DNA of 64,000 nt from Akkermansiaceae bacterium (GCA_030725745.1 JANRFH010000057.1:7037-71036); one strand, 5' to 3'; counted from the stretch's first letter, positions 8,770 to 18,746 are shown. The notes: generated by a model from the letters alone, not told the origin. Numbers and translations: made by a program.

Positions 8770-9480
8770 TTAATTTTTCCTCCTCGCCAGATAGATGCAG
8801 TGCCTCGCCCGCTTCGCCTTCTCATGATGCTTCGCAGCGAACTCCTCCACCAGAAACCCAGCCTTGAGCAGGCATTTCTTAAACTTCGGCGCCGGCTCTG
8901 AAAGCCAGTAGGCGACTCGACCGTTCGGCGTCACCACATCTCGGATCTTCGCCAAGAAGCCCGGAGAATACAGCCGCGCGTTTCCATCTGTGATCAGGTC
9001 GTCAGGCGTATTGTCGATATCCAACAGCAGCGCGTCATAACTCCCCTTGCCCTTGCTAGAGATGATATCAAACAGATCCCCCTGTGTGATCTTCGTCCGT
9101 GGATCTTCCAACAACGGCCCATTGTGTTCGACAAGAAACGTCCAGTTCCACTCGATCAGCGGCGGCATCAGCTCAGCTACCTCCACCGTCGCCGGACTAC
9201 CAATCAGTTCCAGCGTCCGTTTCAGAGTAAACCCAAGCCCTAACCCGCCGATCAAAACCCGCGGATTCGCTGGCCGATTCGCCTTGCCCTCGCACAAATC
9301 CGCACACCCAATTTCCGCGAGCATCTCTTCAGAAAAGGTCAGCGCCGTGCTCATCAGCTCATAGCCATTATACTTTAGGTAAAATTTCCCATCATGCTTG
9401 TGCAGGGAGAAAACCGTACCGTCTGACATCGTCGACTCACTGAGCTTTACATAGGGCTTCATCGACATGGAGTGAGCCAA
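8770..9480 (-). CDS. Spermidine-synthase-like methyltransferase-fold protein
   Basis: Rossmann-fold protein of the spermidine synthase/SAM-methyltransferase type. Seen: the nucleotide-binding loop LIGGLGLGFTL near residues 76-86, VEVAELMPPLIEW as the second strand with its acidic residue, and YDALLLDIDNTP as the following motif. The polyamine-synthase catalytic residues are not obvious to me, so it may be one of the SpeE-like proteins of unknown substrate. Length 236 residues. The start at 9480 has in-frame alternatives a few codons in (MSMKPYV). It lies 50 bp upstream of the helicase gene on the same strand. Confidence 0.7.
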   Translation of the reverse strand: MAHSMSMKPYVKLSESTMSDGTVFSLHKHDGKFYLKYNGYELMSTALTFSEEMLAEIGCADLCEGKANRPANPRVLIGGLGLGFTLKRTLELIGSPATVEVAELMPPLIEWNWTFLVEHNGPLLEDPRTKITQGDLFDIISSKGKGSYDALLLDIDNTPDDLITDGNARLYSPGFLAKIRDVVTPNGRVAYWLSEPAPKFKKCLLKAGFLVEEFAAKHHEKAKRARHCIYLARRKN

Positions 9481-9613
9481 TACTCATTATTGAGCAAGCC
9501 AAGATGGCTACGCCTCCCATTTGATGAAGAATTACAACCCTTCATGTAGCTTCTAATACTGAATTGGATTGCAGAGATATCCCCCCATCAAGCTATGCTC
9601 ACATGAGTGAAAT

Positions 9614-11143
9614 ATGACTCAGGAAAGCAGCAATAACGAGAATCCAGCTAAAGAAGTAATACCGGTTTATTCTTCACTCGGATTCCGGATCCCCACAGAT
9701 GCAAATGCCTTAGGAAGATTACTGGAAGTAACTGCCACGCTTTCAGAGTCCTACCCCGCAAGAGTAGGAGAAGCGATGCTGTATTCTCAAGATTATTGCC
9801 GGATTTGGCAAAACTTCGGATTAGACGGCGCACTTCCAGTATTGGAGTGCAATCCCACTCCTGGAATGACTGCCTACACTCAGAAAAGCCCAGCCGATGC
9901 TCTGATATTCGCTTGGGTCTTAGATCCAACAGACCAAGAAAATTCGGAACCATTTCCAGTTCTTTTTTCCAATCCGCATCATTTGATCGATGGATGTGGA
10001 GAGATCGAAGGCCTGCTTCCTCTAGCACTGACAATGTTGGCGGATTCTTGTATGCTATTCTCATCCGGAGAAGAGCTCACTGCCGATGCTAGAGTCATCG
10101 ACTGGCCGGCATACGCTTTCGCAGCGATCGGGATCTATGATGAAAACGGAAATATTGCAGAGAAACCATCAACCACGGCCTTCCTCACTGGAAAAATCAT
10201 TCTCGCAGTCAAAACAACCAACGAGCTAACCGCTATAAACTTCTGGATGCTTCGTGTCAGAACTCAACACGGAGAACTCTTCGTTTGCCTACCCAGCGAA
10301 GCAATTAGAGAAGACCCTACGGGAAAATTTATAGCTGTCGGCGGTCGTATAAGCGGGAGCTTTCCTGATCTATTGCCAGAGCGATTAACTGAAGATCAGC
10401 AGCTACAAGAAACAGAATCGAAGTTCGATAATGAAGAGGTTGAGAATAAAATCAGGGAGCTAACGCTCGCCTTCACACAGACCCCTGAGTTCGATTTGGT
10501 GTTCAATGAGATTCACACCAGCAACCTACAAATTGGGCTAGTGAAGGGAATCGGACTCTTCAACAAGGACTTTCGTACCGCTGGAAAAAATTTGGCAGCG
10601 ACTAGGCAACTTGCCACTCCACAATTGCGTGAGAGATATCTCCATGCGATTGCCAACGCTCCGATTGTCTTTGCCAATATCGTGATGGCCAATACCGAGG
10701 CTGTAGAAAACGGGAGAGGCTCAGCTGCACTGGTTGTCCTATCATGGGGTGAGAAGTCCATGGAAGTCATGGGAAATGCTCGTTCCACTCTTGCAAGGGT
10801 TCATTTCGACATCCCTGAAAACGAAGCGGAACAAGAACTCGCAAATCTCATCGAAGATGAAGAATATCAGTTCGGAAGACGTCGGCCATTGCCTCACTGG
10901 CTGGTTGGCGACAATGAAGCATATGCAGCGGATCTCTGGATCACTGGTGCCGCTCTGGATCACGAACGCTTGCGATTAGAAATGATCGTATGCTTCGCCG
11001 AAGAGAACCCGAACGGACTCACTTTCGCAATTCCAGGAAAACTGATCCAGCAGGCGCTCGACATGTGCAGCAAGACCAACGGCCCACCGCCACTGCCTAG
11101 TTCTGCATCGTACGCTCAACCACCACCACTCCCGGGTAGCTAA
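9614..11143 (+). CDS. Orphan hypothetical protein with C-terminal PPPLP motifs
   Basis: Family not recognised. The 509-residue product has no signal peptide or membrane segment. The middle (around residues 195-250) is rich in short beta strands, including a GKFIAVGGRISGSF stretch that looks like a small barrel domain. The C-terminus ends in proline-rich PPPLPSS and PPPLPGS, a pattern known to bind GYF/SH3-type domains. Base composition is clearly AT-richer and codon choice looser than in the flanking genes, which suggests transfer. Seven bases after its stop begins the tail of a destroyed vapC (11150-11206), so the gene probably arrived by an event that removed a toxin gene. Confidence 0.7.
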   Translation: MTQESSNNENPAKEVIPVYSSLGFRIPTDANALGRLLEVTATLSESYPARVGEAMLYSQDYCRIWQNFGLDGALPVLECNPTPGMTAYTQKSPADALIFAWVLDPTDQENSEPFPVLFSNPHHLIDGCGEIEGLLPLALTMLADSCMLFSSGEELTADARVIDWPAYAFAAIGIYDENGNIAEKPSTTAFLTGKIILAVKTTNELTAINFWMLRVRTQHGELFVCLPSEAIREDPTGKFIAVGGRISGSFPDLLPERLTEDQQLQETESKFDNEEVENKIRELTLAFTQTPEFDLVFNEIHTSNLQIGLVKGIGLFNKDFRTAGKNLAATRQLATPQLRERYLHAIANAPIVFANIVMANTEAVENGRGSAALVVLSWGEKSMEVMGNARSTLARVHFDIPENEAEQELANLIEDEEYQFGRRRPLPHWLVGDNEAYAADLWITGAALDHERLRLEMIVCFAEENPNGLTFAIPGKLIQQALDMCSKTNGPPPLPSSASYAQPPPLPGS

Positions 11144-11149
11144 GTTAAC

Positions 11150-11206
11150 AGCAATACTTCCGACTTTGAAAACACCGGCATCAAAACGCTGAATCCGTTT
11201 CCCTAA
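11150..11206 (+). pseudogene. Remnant of a VapC (PIN) toxin gene, last 18 codons
   Basis: The reading frame SNTSDFENTGIKTLNPFP ends at TAA 11204-11206. It matches residue for residue, apart from a few changes, the C-terminal end of the intact VapC at 13924-14337 (NTADFEKSGIKTLNPFL). The bases after the stop (CCTAG) are also shared with that locus. Nothing upstream of the remnant continues the PIN domain, because the gene at 9614-11143 takes its place. Confidence 0.75.
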
Positions 11207-11298
11207 AAAACCTAGACGCGGGTAGCGGATAAAGAGAACCCAGAAGCCTCATTCTTGCCCCTTGTGAGGCACCGTAAGTGACCATAGGATTTGGGCGA

Positions 11299-12504
11299 AT
11301 GAATCCTTATTTTGAAAAGCTCGGGCGCACCGTCGCGACACGGTGGCAGGAACAGAACTTCTCGCTCGCAGCGTTTCCGGAGCTTGCCCTCACCGCCCTC
11401 AATGAATCGCCACCGTGTGAGAACGTCGATCTCGATGAGATGATTGCCGAGTTTCTCAGCAACGACGAACAACCCTTTCAAAGCCAGTCCGGGTTCGGTC
11501 AGCCCGAGTTGGTCGCCTTTAATCACCACCGTTTTTATATCCAGATTCTCTTTTGGCTGGAGGGAACCACCGAGATCCATCAACACGAATTTTCGGGCGC
11601 GTTTCATGTCATGCGGGGATCCAGCATTCATTCCGAGTATGACTTTGATGAAGCCCAAGCAGTTACTCCACATCTACGGATAGGCGATCTACGGATGAAG
11701 CACATCGAGCTACTAGAAACCGGGCGCACCATCCCCATCACCTCTGGCCGGGATTGCATCCACTCCCTTTTCCACCTCGATACCCCCTCCGTCACCGTGG
11801 TGATCCGCACCCATCACGACCCCGGCACTGGCCCGCAATACAACTACCTACCACCTCACATCGCCATCGACCCACTTCACGCGGATCCTCTCACCCTGCG
11901 CCGCCAGCAACTCCTCGATGTACTGGAAACTCTCGATGATCCCGATTACGCGAAATTCGTGGGCGAAATGGTGGAGAATCTCGATTTCGAACGCGGCTTC
12001 AACATCCTTCGCTACGCGATGCCCCGTCTTCAGAATCTCGACGAATGGGAATCGGTGCTCACGATTTTTCAAAACCGACATGGTGAACTCGCAGAAGGAA
12101 TCCCCGACACATTGGCCGAATGCCTCCGTCGCGAAACCCTCACCGGCATGCGCTTCCATATCAGCGATCCTGATCATCGCTTTTTCCTCGCACTGCTCAT
12201 GAACGTCCCGACTCGCAAGGACATCTTCGCTTTCATCGCCAACCGGGTTCCCGACCAATCACCAACCGAGACAGTCCTTGGATGGGCGGAAGAACTGATT
12301 GAGCCGGGCGATTTCGGAATCTCACTTCTGGACGCCACCTTTCCTGAAACGCTCGACGTGCCTATGGAAGAGCAGTCCAACCTACTCATCGCCGCTCTTG
12401 CACAAGCCCTGAAAGAGGACTGGGAAAGCAAAGAATCAACCACGGAAAATTCCGCGATTCAAACCGCCTTGGTCGACTCCTGCCTACGCCCCCTGTTTTT
12501 GTAA
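11299..12504 (+). CDS. Hypothetical protein with a cupin-like metal-binding core
   Basis: Family not recognised. The N-terminal half contains EIHQHEFSGAFHVMRGSS followed by a spaced IHSLFH, an arrangement of His-x-His and later His that resembles the metal site of cupins or cysteine-dioxygenase-like proteins. The C-terminal half is helical with no motif I know. About 401 residues, no signal peptide. I chose ATG 11299 because AGGAT lies 7 bases before it; a GTG at 11278 would give 408 residues. It follows the VapC remnant and precedes the glucokinase gene by 170 bp. A metal-dependent enzyme or sensor is inference. Confidence 0.6.
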   Translation: MNPYFEKLGRTVATRWQEQNFSLAAFPELALTALNESPPCENVDLDEMIAEFLSNDEQPFQSQSGFGQPELVAFNHHRFYIQILFWLEGTTEIHQHEFSGAFHVMRGSSIHSEYDFDEAQAVTPHLRIGDLRMKHIELLETGRTIPITSGRDCIHSLFHLDTPSVTVVIRTHHDPGTGPQYNYLPPHIAIDPLHADPLTLRRQQLLDVLETLDDPDYAKFVGEMVENLDFERGFNILRYAMPRLQNLDEWESVLTIFQNRHGELAEGIPDTLAECLRRETLTGMRFHISDPDHRFFLALLMNVPTRKDIFAFIANRVPDQSPTETVLGWAEELIEPGDFGISLLDATFPETLDVPMEEQSNLLIAALAQALKEDWESKESTTENSAIQTALVDSCLRPLFL

Positions 12505-12673
12505 ACACTGACTTAAAGATCCGATCTAGCGTTGGAGCTGAATACGATGCTGGCAGCCAATGATTTTTCTCTCCTAAATATCCTGTTAACGACACATACA
12601 GCCCAACTCCATCAGTTTTCTTGTCCATGCCCTGCCACCGATAAAAGCATCCAGCCCTGCCACCTATCAAACC

Positions 12674-13393
12674 ATGCAAAACGAAATCCCCACCCCCAAC
12701 ACACTCGCCATCGACATCGGCGGCTCCGGCCTCAAGGCAGCCGTACTCGATGCCGAAGGCGAAATGATCACCGACCGCGTCCGCATCGACACCCCGACCG
12801 GTGCCGCGCCCGGAGCCATCGTCGAGCTACTGGCCGAACTCGTAAAGGATCTGCCGGATTACGGACGGGTCGGCGTCGGATTCCCGGGCATGGTGCGCGA
12901 AGGCATAGTCCGCAGCGCACCCAACCTCGGCAACGATGGCTGGAGCGGCTTCCCGCTCGCCGCTGCGCTCCAGGAGGCGCTCGGCAAACCGGTGCGCATC
13001 GCCAACGACGCCGACGTGCAAGGCCTTGCCGTCATCACTGGCAAAGGCCTAGAGATGGTGATCACCTTGGGCACCGGCTTCGGCACCGGCCTCTACGACA
13101 ACGGACGCATGGCTCCGCATCTCGAAATCGCACACCAACCCTTCCGCAAGGGCGAAACCTACGACCAGCAACTCGGCAACGCAGGGCGCAAGGAGGCCGG
13201 TAACGACAAGTGGCAGAAGAACGTGCTTCGTGCTATCGACAAAATGCGCAACCTCACCGGCTTCGACCACATGTTCATCGGCGGCGGCAACAGCAAAAAA
13301 CTGCAAGGGAAACTGCCCGAGGACGTGACAATCGTCGATAACTCAGCAGGCATCCGTGGCGCCGTCTACCTGTGGCGCGACGAAGCTGGTTAA
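12674..13393 (+). CDS. ppgK: ROK-family kinase, probable polyphosphate glucokinase
   Basis: Phosphorylates glucose, probably using polyphosphate and/or ATP; cytoplasmic. Seen: the phosphate-1 loop IDIGGSGLKAAVLD at residues ~14, GVGFPGMVREG, the sugar-binding IANDADVQGLA and the phosphate-2 loop LGTGFGTGLYDNG. The segment after this loop, ending HQPFRKGETYDQQLG, resembles polyphosphate glucokinases rather than ROK repressors, and there is no N-terminal helix-turn-helix. Length 239 residues fits. It stands alone, followed by a 297-bp gap with an inverted repeat. Confidence 0.75.
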   Translation: MQNEIPTPNTLAIDIGGSGLKAAVLDAEGEMITDRVRIDTPTGAAPGAIVELLAELVKDLPDYGRVGVGFPGMVREGIVRSAPNLGNDGWSGFPLAAALQEALGKPVRIANDADVQGLAVITGKGLEMVITLGTGFGTGLYDNGRMAPHLEIAHQPFRKGETYDQQLGNAGRKEAGNDKWQKNVLRAIDKMRNLTGFDHMFIGGGNSKKLQGKLPEDVTIVDNSAGIRGAVYLWRDEAG

Positions 13394-13482
13394 GGAGTTT
13401 ATCCGCCTATCTCTGACTGGCAAAGCACATGTCGCGCTAACATGGAAATCAAGCTAGGGATAAATATCTCTTCTGAAGAATC

Positions 13483-13616
13483 TTTAACCACAGATTGCTC
13501 AGATGAACGCAGATGGAAGAAAAAGGGGTGGAAAACCGAAGGTAAATTTGCCAACCCGAACCGGGTGCAAGTCCAATCCTCTTTATCTGCGTTCATCTGT
13601 GTAATCTGTGGTTAAA
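13483..13616. repeat. Inverted repeat, TTTAACCACAGATT family
   Basis: Two 32-bp arms at 13483-13514 and 13585-13616 are complementary at about 30 of 32 positions, around a 70-bp centre. The arms begin TTTAACCACAGATT and include CAGATGAACGCAGAT. A related but different element lies at 33091-33183. The whole 13394-13690 gap otherwise holds only the vapBC promoter. Confidence 0.75.
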
Positions 13617-13656
13617 AAATTTCCAATGTCGGTGCCTTGGTCATTAAAATCACAGC

Positions 13657-13686
13657 TTGCAAAAAACCTCCGATGTAAGATAATCC
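13657..13686 (+). promoter_or_regulatory. Sigma-70-like promoter of vapBC
   Basis: TTGCAA at 13657-13662 and TAATCC at 13681-13686 are spaced by 18 bp. The GTG start of the antitoxin at 13691 is only 5 bases past the -10, so transcription would begin at or within the start codon, predicting a leaderless mRNA. Confidence 0.5.
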
Positions 13687-13690
13687 TACC

Positions 13691-13927
13691 GTGACTACCA
13701 TTTTATCACAAAAAGGCCAGATCGTCCTGCCGGGAGTCATTCGAGATCAACTCCAACTTCAGCCCGGGGATGATTTCGAAGTGACCGTGGAGGACGAGGA
13801 TACCATCACCCTCAGACGCATCGCACATCCCGCGAACCGTGGCTTGGTGGATCTTCTGCTTGCCTGTCCGGCTTCATTTGAGATCACCGACCGGGAAAAG
13901 GACGACACCGCCCCCCTCACGTTTTGA
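13691..13927 (+). CDS. vapB: AbrB/MazE-type antitoxin (VapB)
   Basis: DNA-binding antitoxin that neutralises the VapC encoded directly downstream and normally autorepresses the operon. Seen: the swapped-hairpin AbrB start MTTILSQKGQIVLPGVIRDQ, then LQPGDDFEV and an EDTITLRR strand; the last 30 residues are the expected toxin-wrapping tail. 78 residues, GTG start. It overlaps the toxin gene by the four bases TTGA, the usual translational coupling of such pairs. Confidence 0.88.
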   Translation: MTTILSQKGQIVLPGVIRDQLQLQPGDDFEVTVEDEDTITLRRIAHPANRGLVDLLLACPASFEITDREKDDTAPLTF

Positions 13928-14337
13928 ACTACCTCGTCGATACCAACGTTTTCAGCGAACAGGCAAAACCCAAGCCAGATGCGAAAGTCATCGAATGGCT
14001 CCGCCAGCACGAAAGCCAACTCTACGTCAGCACCATCACCATAGCTGAAATCCGCCGGGGAATCGAACGCCTGCCAGACGGCAAACGCAAAACCCAGCTC
14101 CGCACATGGCTACAATCCCTCTGTGATTGCATGCAGGGTCGTATTCTCGGCTTCAACACCAGCACCGCCCACGTCTGGGGACAGCTCAAAGCGAAATGGG
14201 AAAAAACAGGTGTGACCATCCCCTCCCTAGACAGCCAGATCGCCGCCACCGCCAGCCGCCACTCGCTCGTCATCGTCACGAGAAACACTGCGGACTTTGA
14301 AAAGAGCGGAATCAAGACATTGAATCCGTTTCTCTAA
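13924..14337 (+). CDS. vapC: PIN-domain ribonuclease toxin (VapC)
   Basis: Mg-dependent endoribonuclease, toxin of the VapBC pair. Seen: acidic active-site residues in place: D6 in YLVDTN, E42 in ITIAEIRRG, D103 in IPSLDSQIAA and D124 in NTADFE, so it looks intact. 137 residues, typical of the FitB-like group. It starts with TTG overlapping the antitoxin stop. The C-terminal 18 residues have a near copy 3 kb upstream at 11150-11206, showing that a second related toxin once lay there. Confidence 0.88.
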   Translation: MNYLVDTNVFSEQAKPKPDAKVIEWLRQHESQLYVSTITIAEIRRGIERLPDGKRKTQLRTWLQSLCDCMQGRILGFNTSTAHVWGQLKAKWEKTGVTIPSLDSQIAATASRHSLVIVTRNTADFEKSGIKTLNPFL

Positions 14338-14365
14338 ATACCTAGTAAATCGAAGATAACCACAT

Positions 14366-15280
14366 TTACTTTTCGTCGTTAGATTCTTCTATTCTCCAGT
14401 CCTTCAACAAATCACGAGCCTGATCGCTTCCCAATTCAACGGCACGAGCAAGTAACGAAAATGCAGATTTCGGATCACGCTCGCATCCGAGACCATTGAA
14501 GCGCATGACAGCAAGATTGATGATTCCACCAACATCGTTCTCATGGGCGGACTGCTGGAATAGACCGAGAGCCTTGTCGTAGTTTTGAGCAACGCCTTCA
14601 CCCTTGAGATACATATACCCAAGATTGGAAGCGGCTCGTGGAGATCCCGCATCCAGGCTCTTCTGAAACAGTTCAGCTACTTTGTTCATGTCCTTCTGAA
14701 CAAAGATTCCATGTTGGTAGGCGAAACCAAGGTCTGTCAGGCATGCCGCATAATTACGTTCCGCACCAAATTGTAACCACTCGATGCTTTTGGGCAAATC
14801 TGGCTCGCCGAGTTCATTACTTCGGTAAAGATCAGCTAAGGTGTATGCGGCCTTCTCGTTACCTAGCTTCGCAGCCTTCTCCAGAAGCTCGATCGCCTTC
14901 GTAAGGTCTTTGTCCAACCCAGCCAAGCCGTAGCGATAAAGGTGCGCCAGATTATTCAATCCTTGGTGGGCACCGGCTGCGGCGGATTCCTCGTAAAGCC
15001 GCCGTGCTTTCTGTAGATCCATCTCACAACCCCAACCATTGAAGCAGAGGAAGCCAAGCCCTGCCTTCGACGGCGCGTGTCCCATCGCCACTCCTTGTGA
15101 CAGCAAATCAAAGGCGGTCCGATAGTCCTGATCTAAAATCGCTTCGGAACCTTTCATAAAAACCGCGTCCGCACCGACTTCTTCAACCGCAGCATCTTTG
15201 GAGCCGGGAGGCGACGCCATCAACTGAGTGCCGAAAAGAAAACCCGTCAATACTAGCACGATTTTCCACACAGAATTCAT
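14366..15280 (-). CDS. Exported Sel1-repeat protein
   Basis: Helical-repeat scaffold, probably periplasmic. The ATG at 15280 gives a signal peptide (MNSVWKIVLVLTGFLFGTQL then MASPP), so I prefer it over the longer open frame from 15409. After this come about six Sel1 repeats with the usual AxxxLGxxY/GxGxxxDxxKA spacing, for example GFLCFNGWGCEMDLQKARRL and NLGYMYLKGEGVAQNYDKAL. 304 residues. Sel1 proteins mediate protein-protein contacts; the partner is unknown. It lies downstream of the DUF5615 toxin-like gene on the same strand, with 28 bp between. Confidence 0.85.
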   Translation of the reverse strand: MNSVWKIVLVLTGFLFGTQLMASPPGSKDAAVEEVGADAVFMKGSEAILDQDYRTAFDLLSQGVAMGHAPSKAGLGFLCFNGWGCEMDLQKARRLYEESAAAGAHQGLNNLAHLYRYGLAGLDKDLTKAIELLEKAAKLGNEKAAYTLADLYRSNELGEPDLPKSIEWLQFGAERNYAACLTDLGFAYQHGIFVQKDMNKVAELFQKSLDAGSPRAASNLGYMYLKGEGVAQNYDKALGLFQQSAHENDVGGIINLAVMRFNGLGCERDPKSAFSLLARAVELGSDQARDLLKDWRIEESNDEK

Positions 15281-15308
15281 TCTTACTGTAAGTTCTTTCA
15301 GGTATCGG

Positions 15309-15632
15309 CTAAGAGGATGGAATCTCCAGTTGCAGATATTCGCCTGCATTAATGGAAGCGACAGCTTCGATGACTGCCGACTCCGCGTTAAGGATTCTGC
15401 GAAGGTCATTGGTGGAAAGTTCCAGAATAGCTATGCTTCGTCCTTCCAGATTCTGCTGATAACGGAGATTCTGATCGGAGGTGATGAAGAGTTCGAATTC
15501 GTTTTCCGCGAGTTCCAATAGGTCTCCGTTGGTAACCCCACTCCAGCCGCATTTATAAGGGTTGGAACATTCATGATCCACAAGCATCTTGCGCATCGGC
15601 CAAGGAACGCATTCATCCAACAGGATTTTCAT
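15309..15632 (-). CDS. DUF5615 PIN-like toxin
   Basis: Putative RNase toxin with a PIN-like fold (DUF5615). Seen: start MKILLDECVPWPMRKML with the family's LLDE signature, then FELFITSDQNLRYQQNL, matching the conserved TxDxxL region, and a C-terminal helix. ATG 15632 was chosen over an upstream open frame because it starts exactly with the family signature. It overlaps the stop of the DUF433 gene by ATGA. About 107 residues. The DUF433/DUF5615 pairing is a known toxin-antitoxin type; activity has not been inferred beyond that. Confidence 0.82.
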   Translation of the reverse strand: MKILLDECVPWPMRKMLVDHECSNPYKCGWSGVTNGDLLELAENEFELFITSDQNLRYQQNLEGRSIAILELSTNDLRRILNAESAVIEAVASINAGEYLQLEIPSS

Positions 15633-15841
15633 GCGGGTGCCAGAAACGCCTCTTCCGAACGCATCAAGACGGTGTGAGCCATCTTGTGCGTGACGGACGG
15701 GAAGCACTCCAGAAACTCATCCAGAGTGTAGTTTCGCTCCAGATACTCGAATAGCGTCCTCACCGGAACACGGGTATTTTTGAATACGGGTGTTCCTCCG
15801 AGAATGTTGGGATCGATGGTTACGAGATCGGACGAATTCAT
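15629..15841 (-). CDS. DUF433 antitoxin-like protein
   Basis: Small helix-turn-helix protein expected to neutralise the adjacent DUF5615 product. Seen: the DUF433 core ITIDPNILGGTPVF-type motif (here VTIDPNILGGTPVF), RVPVRTLFEYLE and YTLDEFLECFPSV. 70 residues, complete. The start lies 17 bp after the stop codon of a duplicated thiC tail on the same strand, so no separate promoter region exists; the pair may depend on transcription from upstream. Confidence 0.85.
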   Translation of the reverse strand: MNSSDLVTIDPNILGGTPVFKNTRVPVRTLFEYLERNYTLDEFLECFPSVTHKMAHTVLMRSEEAFLAPA

Positions 15842-15858
15842 GATGTTTTGCCGTTCAA

Positions 15859-16005
15859 CTACGCGTTAATATAAACTTCCGCACCTTTCTCGGCAAATTC
15901 TTTCGATTTCTCCTCCATCCCCTTCTCCAGGGCTTCCTCTTCGGAAAGGCCTTGGGCGGCGGCGTATTGGCGGACGTCTTCGGAGATTTTCATCGAGCAG
16001 AAGTG
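15859..16005 (-). pseudogene. Duplicated 3' end of thiC
   Basis: This stretch encodes the last 48 residues of ThiC (from [11 protein letters not shown] to the stop) without the rest of the gene. Bases 15905-16005 are identical over 101 bp to 16777-16877 in the intact thiC; the outermost ~45 bases, coding for the final residues, have diverged ([10 protein letters not shown] here, [10 protein letters not shown] in thiC). Both copies are on the same strand, 871 bp apart. The fragment begins after the first two cysteines of the iron-sulfur motif and cannot act alone. Confidence 0.9.
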
Positions 16006-16087
16006 GTCGCCCCGGCTCTTGTTAATGTTGAACTCATAGCGTAATTCAGGGTGATCCGGTTCGTTTGTTGAAGCGTCCGATGAAGAT

Positions 16088-16294
16088 TCACTTCGACTGC
16101 TGCGCCACTGCCTGCTGGAACAGGGAATCCACGGTTTCGTTGGCAAAGAGTGCGTCACGATCCTTGACGTAGTCGCCTTTGCCGATCTGCCAGATGGAAA
16201 GCAGTCTGGCGACCTTGTGGGGAGAAAGGTGCTGACTCAGGATCGCGAAGGCTTCCTCTTTGAGCTCTTGTTCTGTTTCGATGGTGGCACTCAT
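16088..16294 (-). CDS. Putative antitoxin paired with the broken PIN gene
   Basis: A 68-residue protein without membrane segments, starting [20 protein letters not shown]. The [19 protein letters not shown] and [10 protein letters not shown] segments resemble small proteins that accompany PIN toxins; I recognise the pattern but not a named family. Its ATG overlaps the PIN stop as ATGA, showing that the two formed one operon. The toxin gene carries an in-frame stop while this gene is open, so it may now be an orphan antitoxin. Confidence 0.6.
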   Translation of the reverse strand: MSATIETEQELKEEAFAILSQHLSPHKVARLLSIWQIGKGDYVKDRDALFANETVDSLFQQAVAQQSK

Positions 16295-16728
16295 GATTCT
16301 TGTTGGAAGTATTCAACCACAAAGTCGGCAGGATTCAAGATATTGAGAGAGCCGGTGTAGCGCTTGCGAAAACGGTCATCGCAGGTCAGCAGGTGAGTGC
16401 AAGCTGCGAATTCCGCGGCGGCGGCGTGCAAAGCATCAATGGGTTTCACCCCAATCGCTTCCAAATCGCCCGCTCTTTGTCTGATCTCTGGTGCCAGTTC
16501 GACTTTTTGGGATGCGAGTTTGAGGCATTGTTATACCCAAAGACGGCGAGTCTCCTGTGAGTTTCGCGAGTTCTCAAGGTCATGGATGGAAGACCGGATC
16601 ATTTCAAGTTGGCCGATTTCGACGAGATCCAGGATCACACACAAGGCATGGGTTTCCAACCAGATGCGAGGCTGGGTTTGATCGTCGAAAGTGCGGCAGA
16701 GCGTGCAGATGTCCGGGTAAATCCTCAT
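16291..16728 (-). pseudogene. PIN-domain toxin gene interrupted by an in-frame stop
   Basis: The frame starts at ATG 16728, two bases after the thiC stop. After 65 codons it meets TAA (16531-16533), then continues in the same frame for 79 codons to TGA at 16291. The two halves join as one PIN protein: MRIYPDICTLCRTFDDQTQP at the start and IGVKPIDALHAAAAEFA, LLTCDDRF and LNILNP at the end. The family normally starts MKIYLDxC; the aspartate is kept but neighbours differ. A single TTA-to-TAA change would explain the break. Readthrough or a sequencing error cannot be excluded. Confidence 0.8.
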
Positions 16729-16730
16729 AT

Positions 16731-18746
<2,016 letters not shown>

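Noticed and set aside
9481-9613. Possible 5' remnant of vapC before the orphan gene
   Set aside because: A segment translating to KPRWLRLP loosely recalls VapC, but the match is too short and gapped to support.
13399-13596. 65-residue minus-strand open frame
   Set aside because: It lies across the inverted repeat at 13483-13616 and shows no protein-like features.
15859-16158. 99-residue minus-strand open frame
   Set aside because: Only its last 48 codons are ThiC tail; the first half starts inside the antitoxin gene in another frame. It is a duplicated fragment, not a gene.
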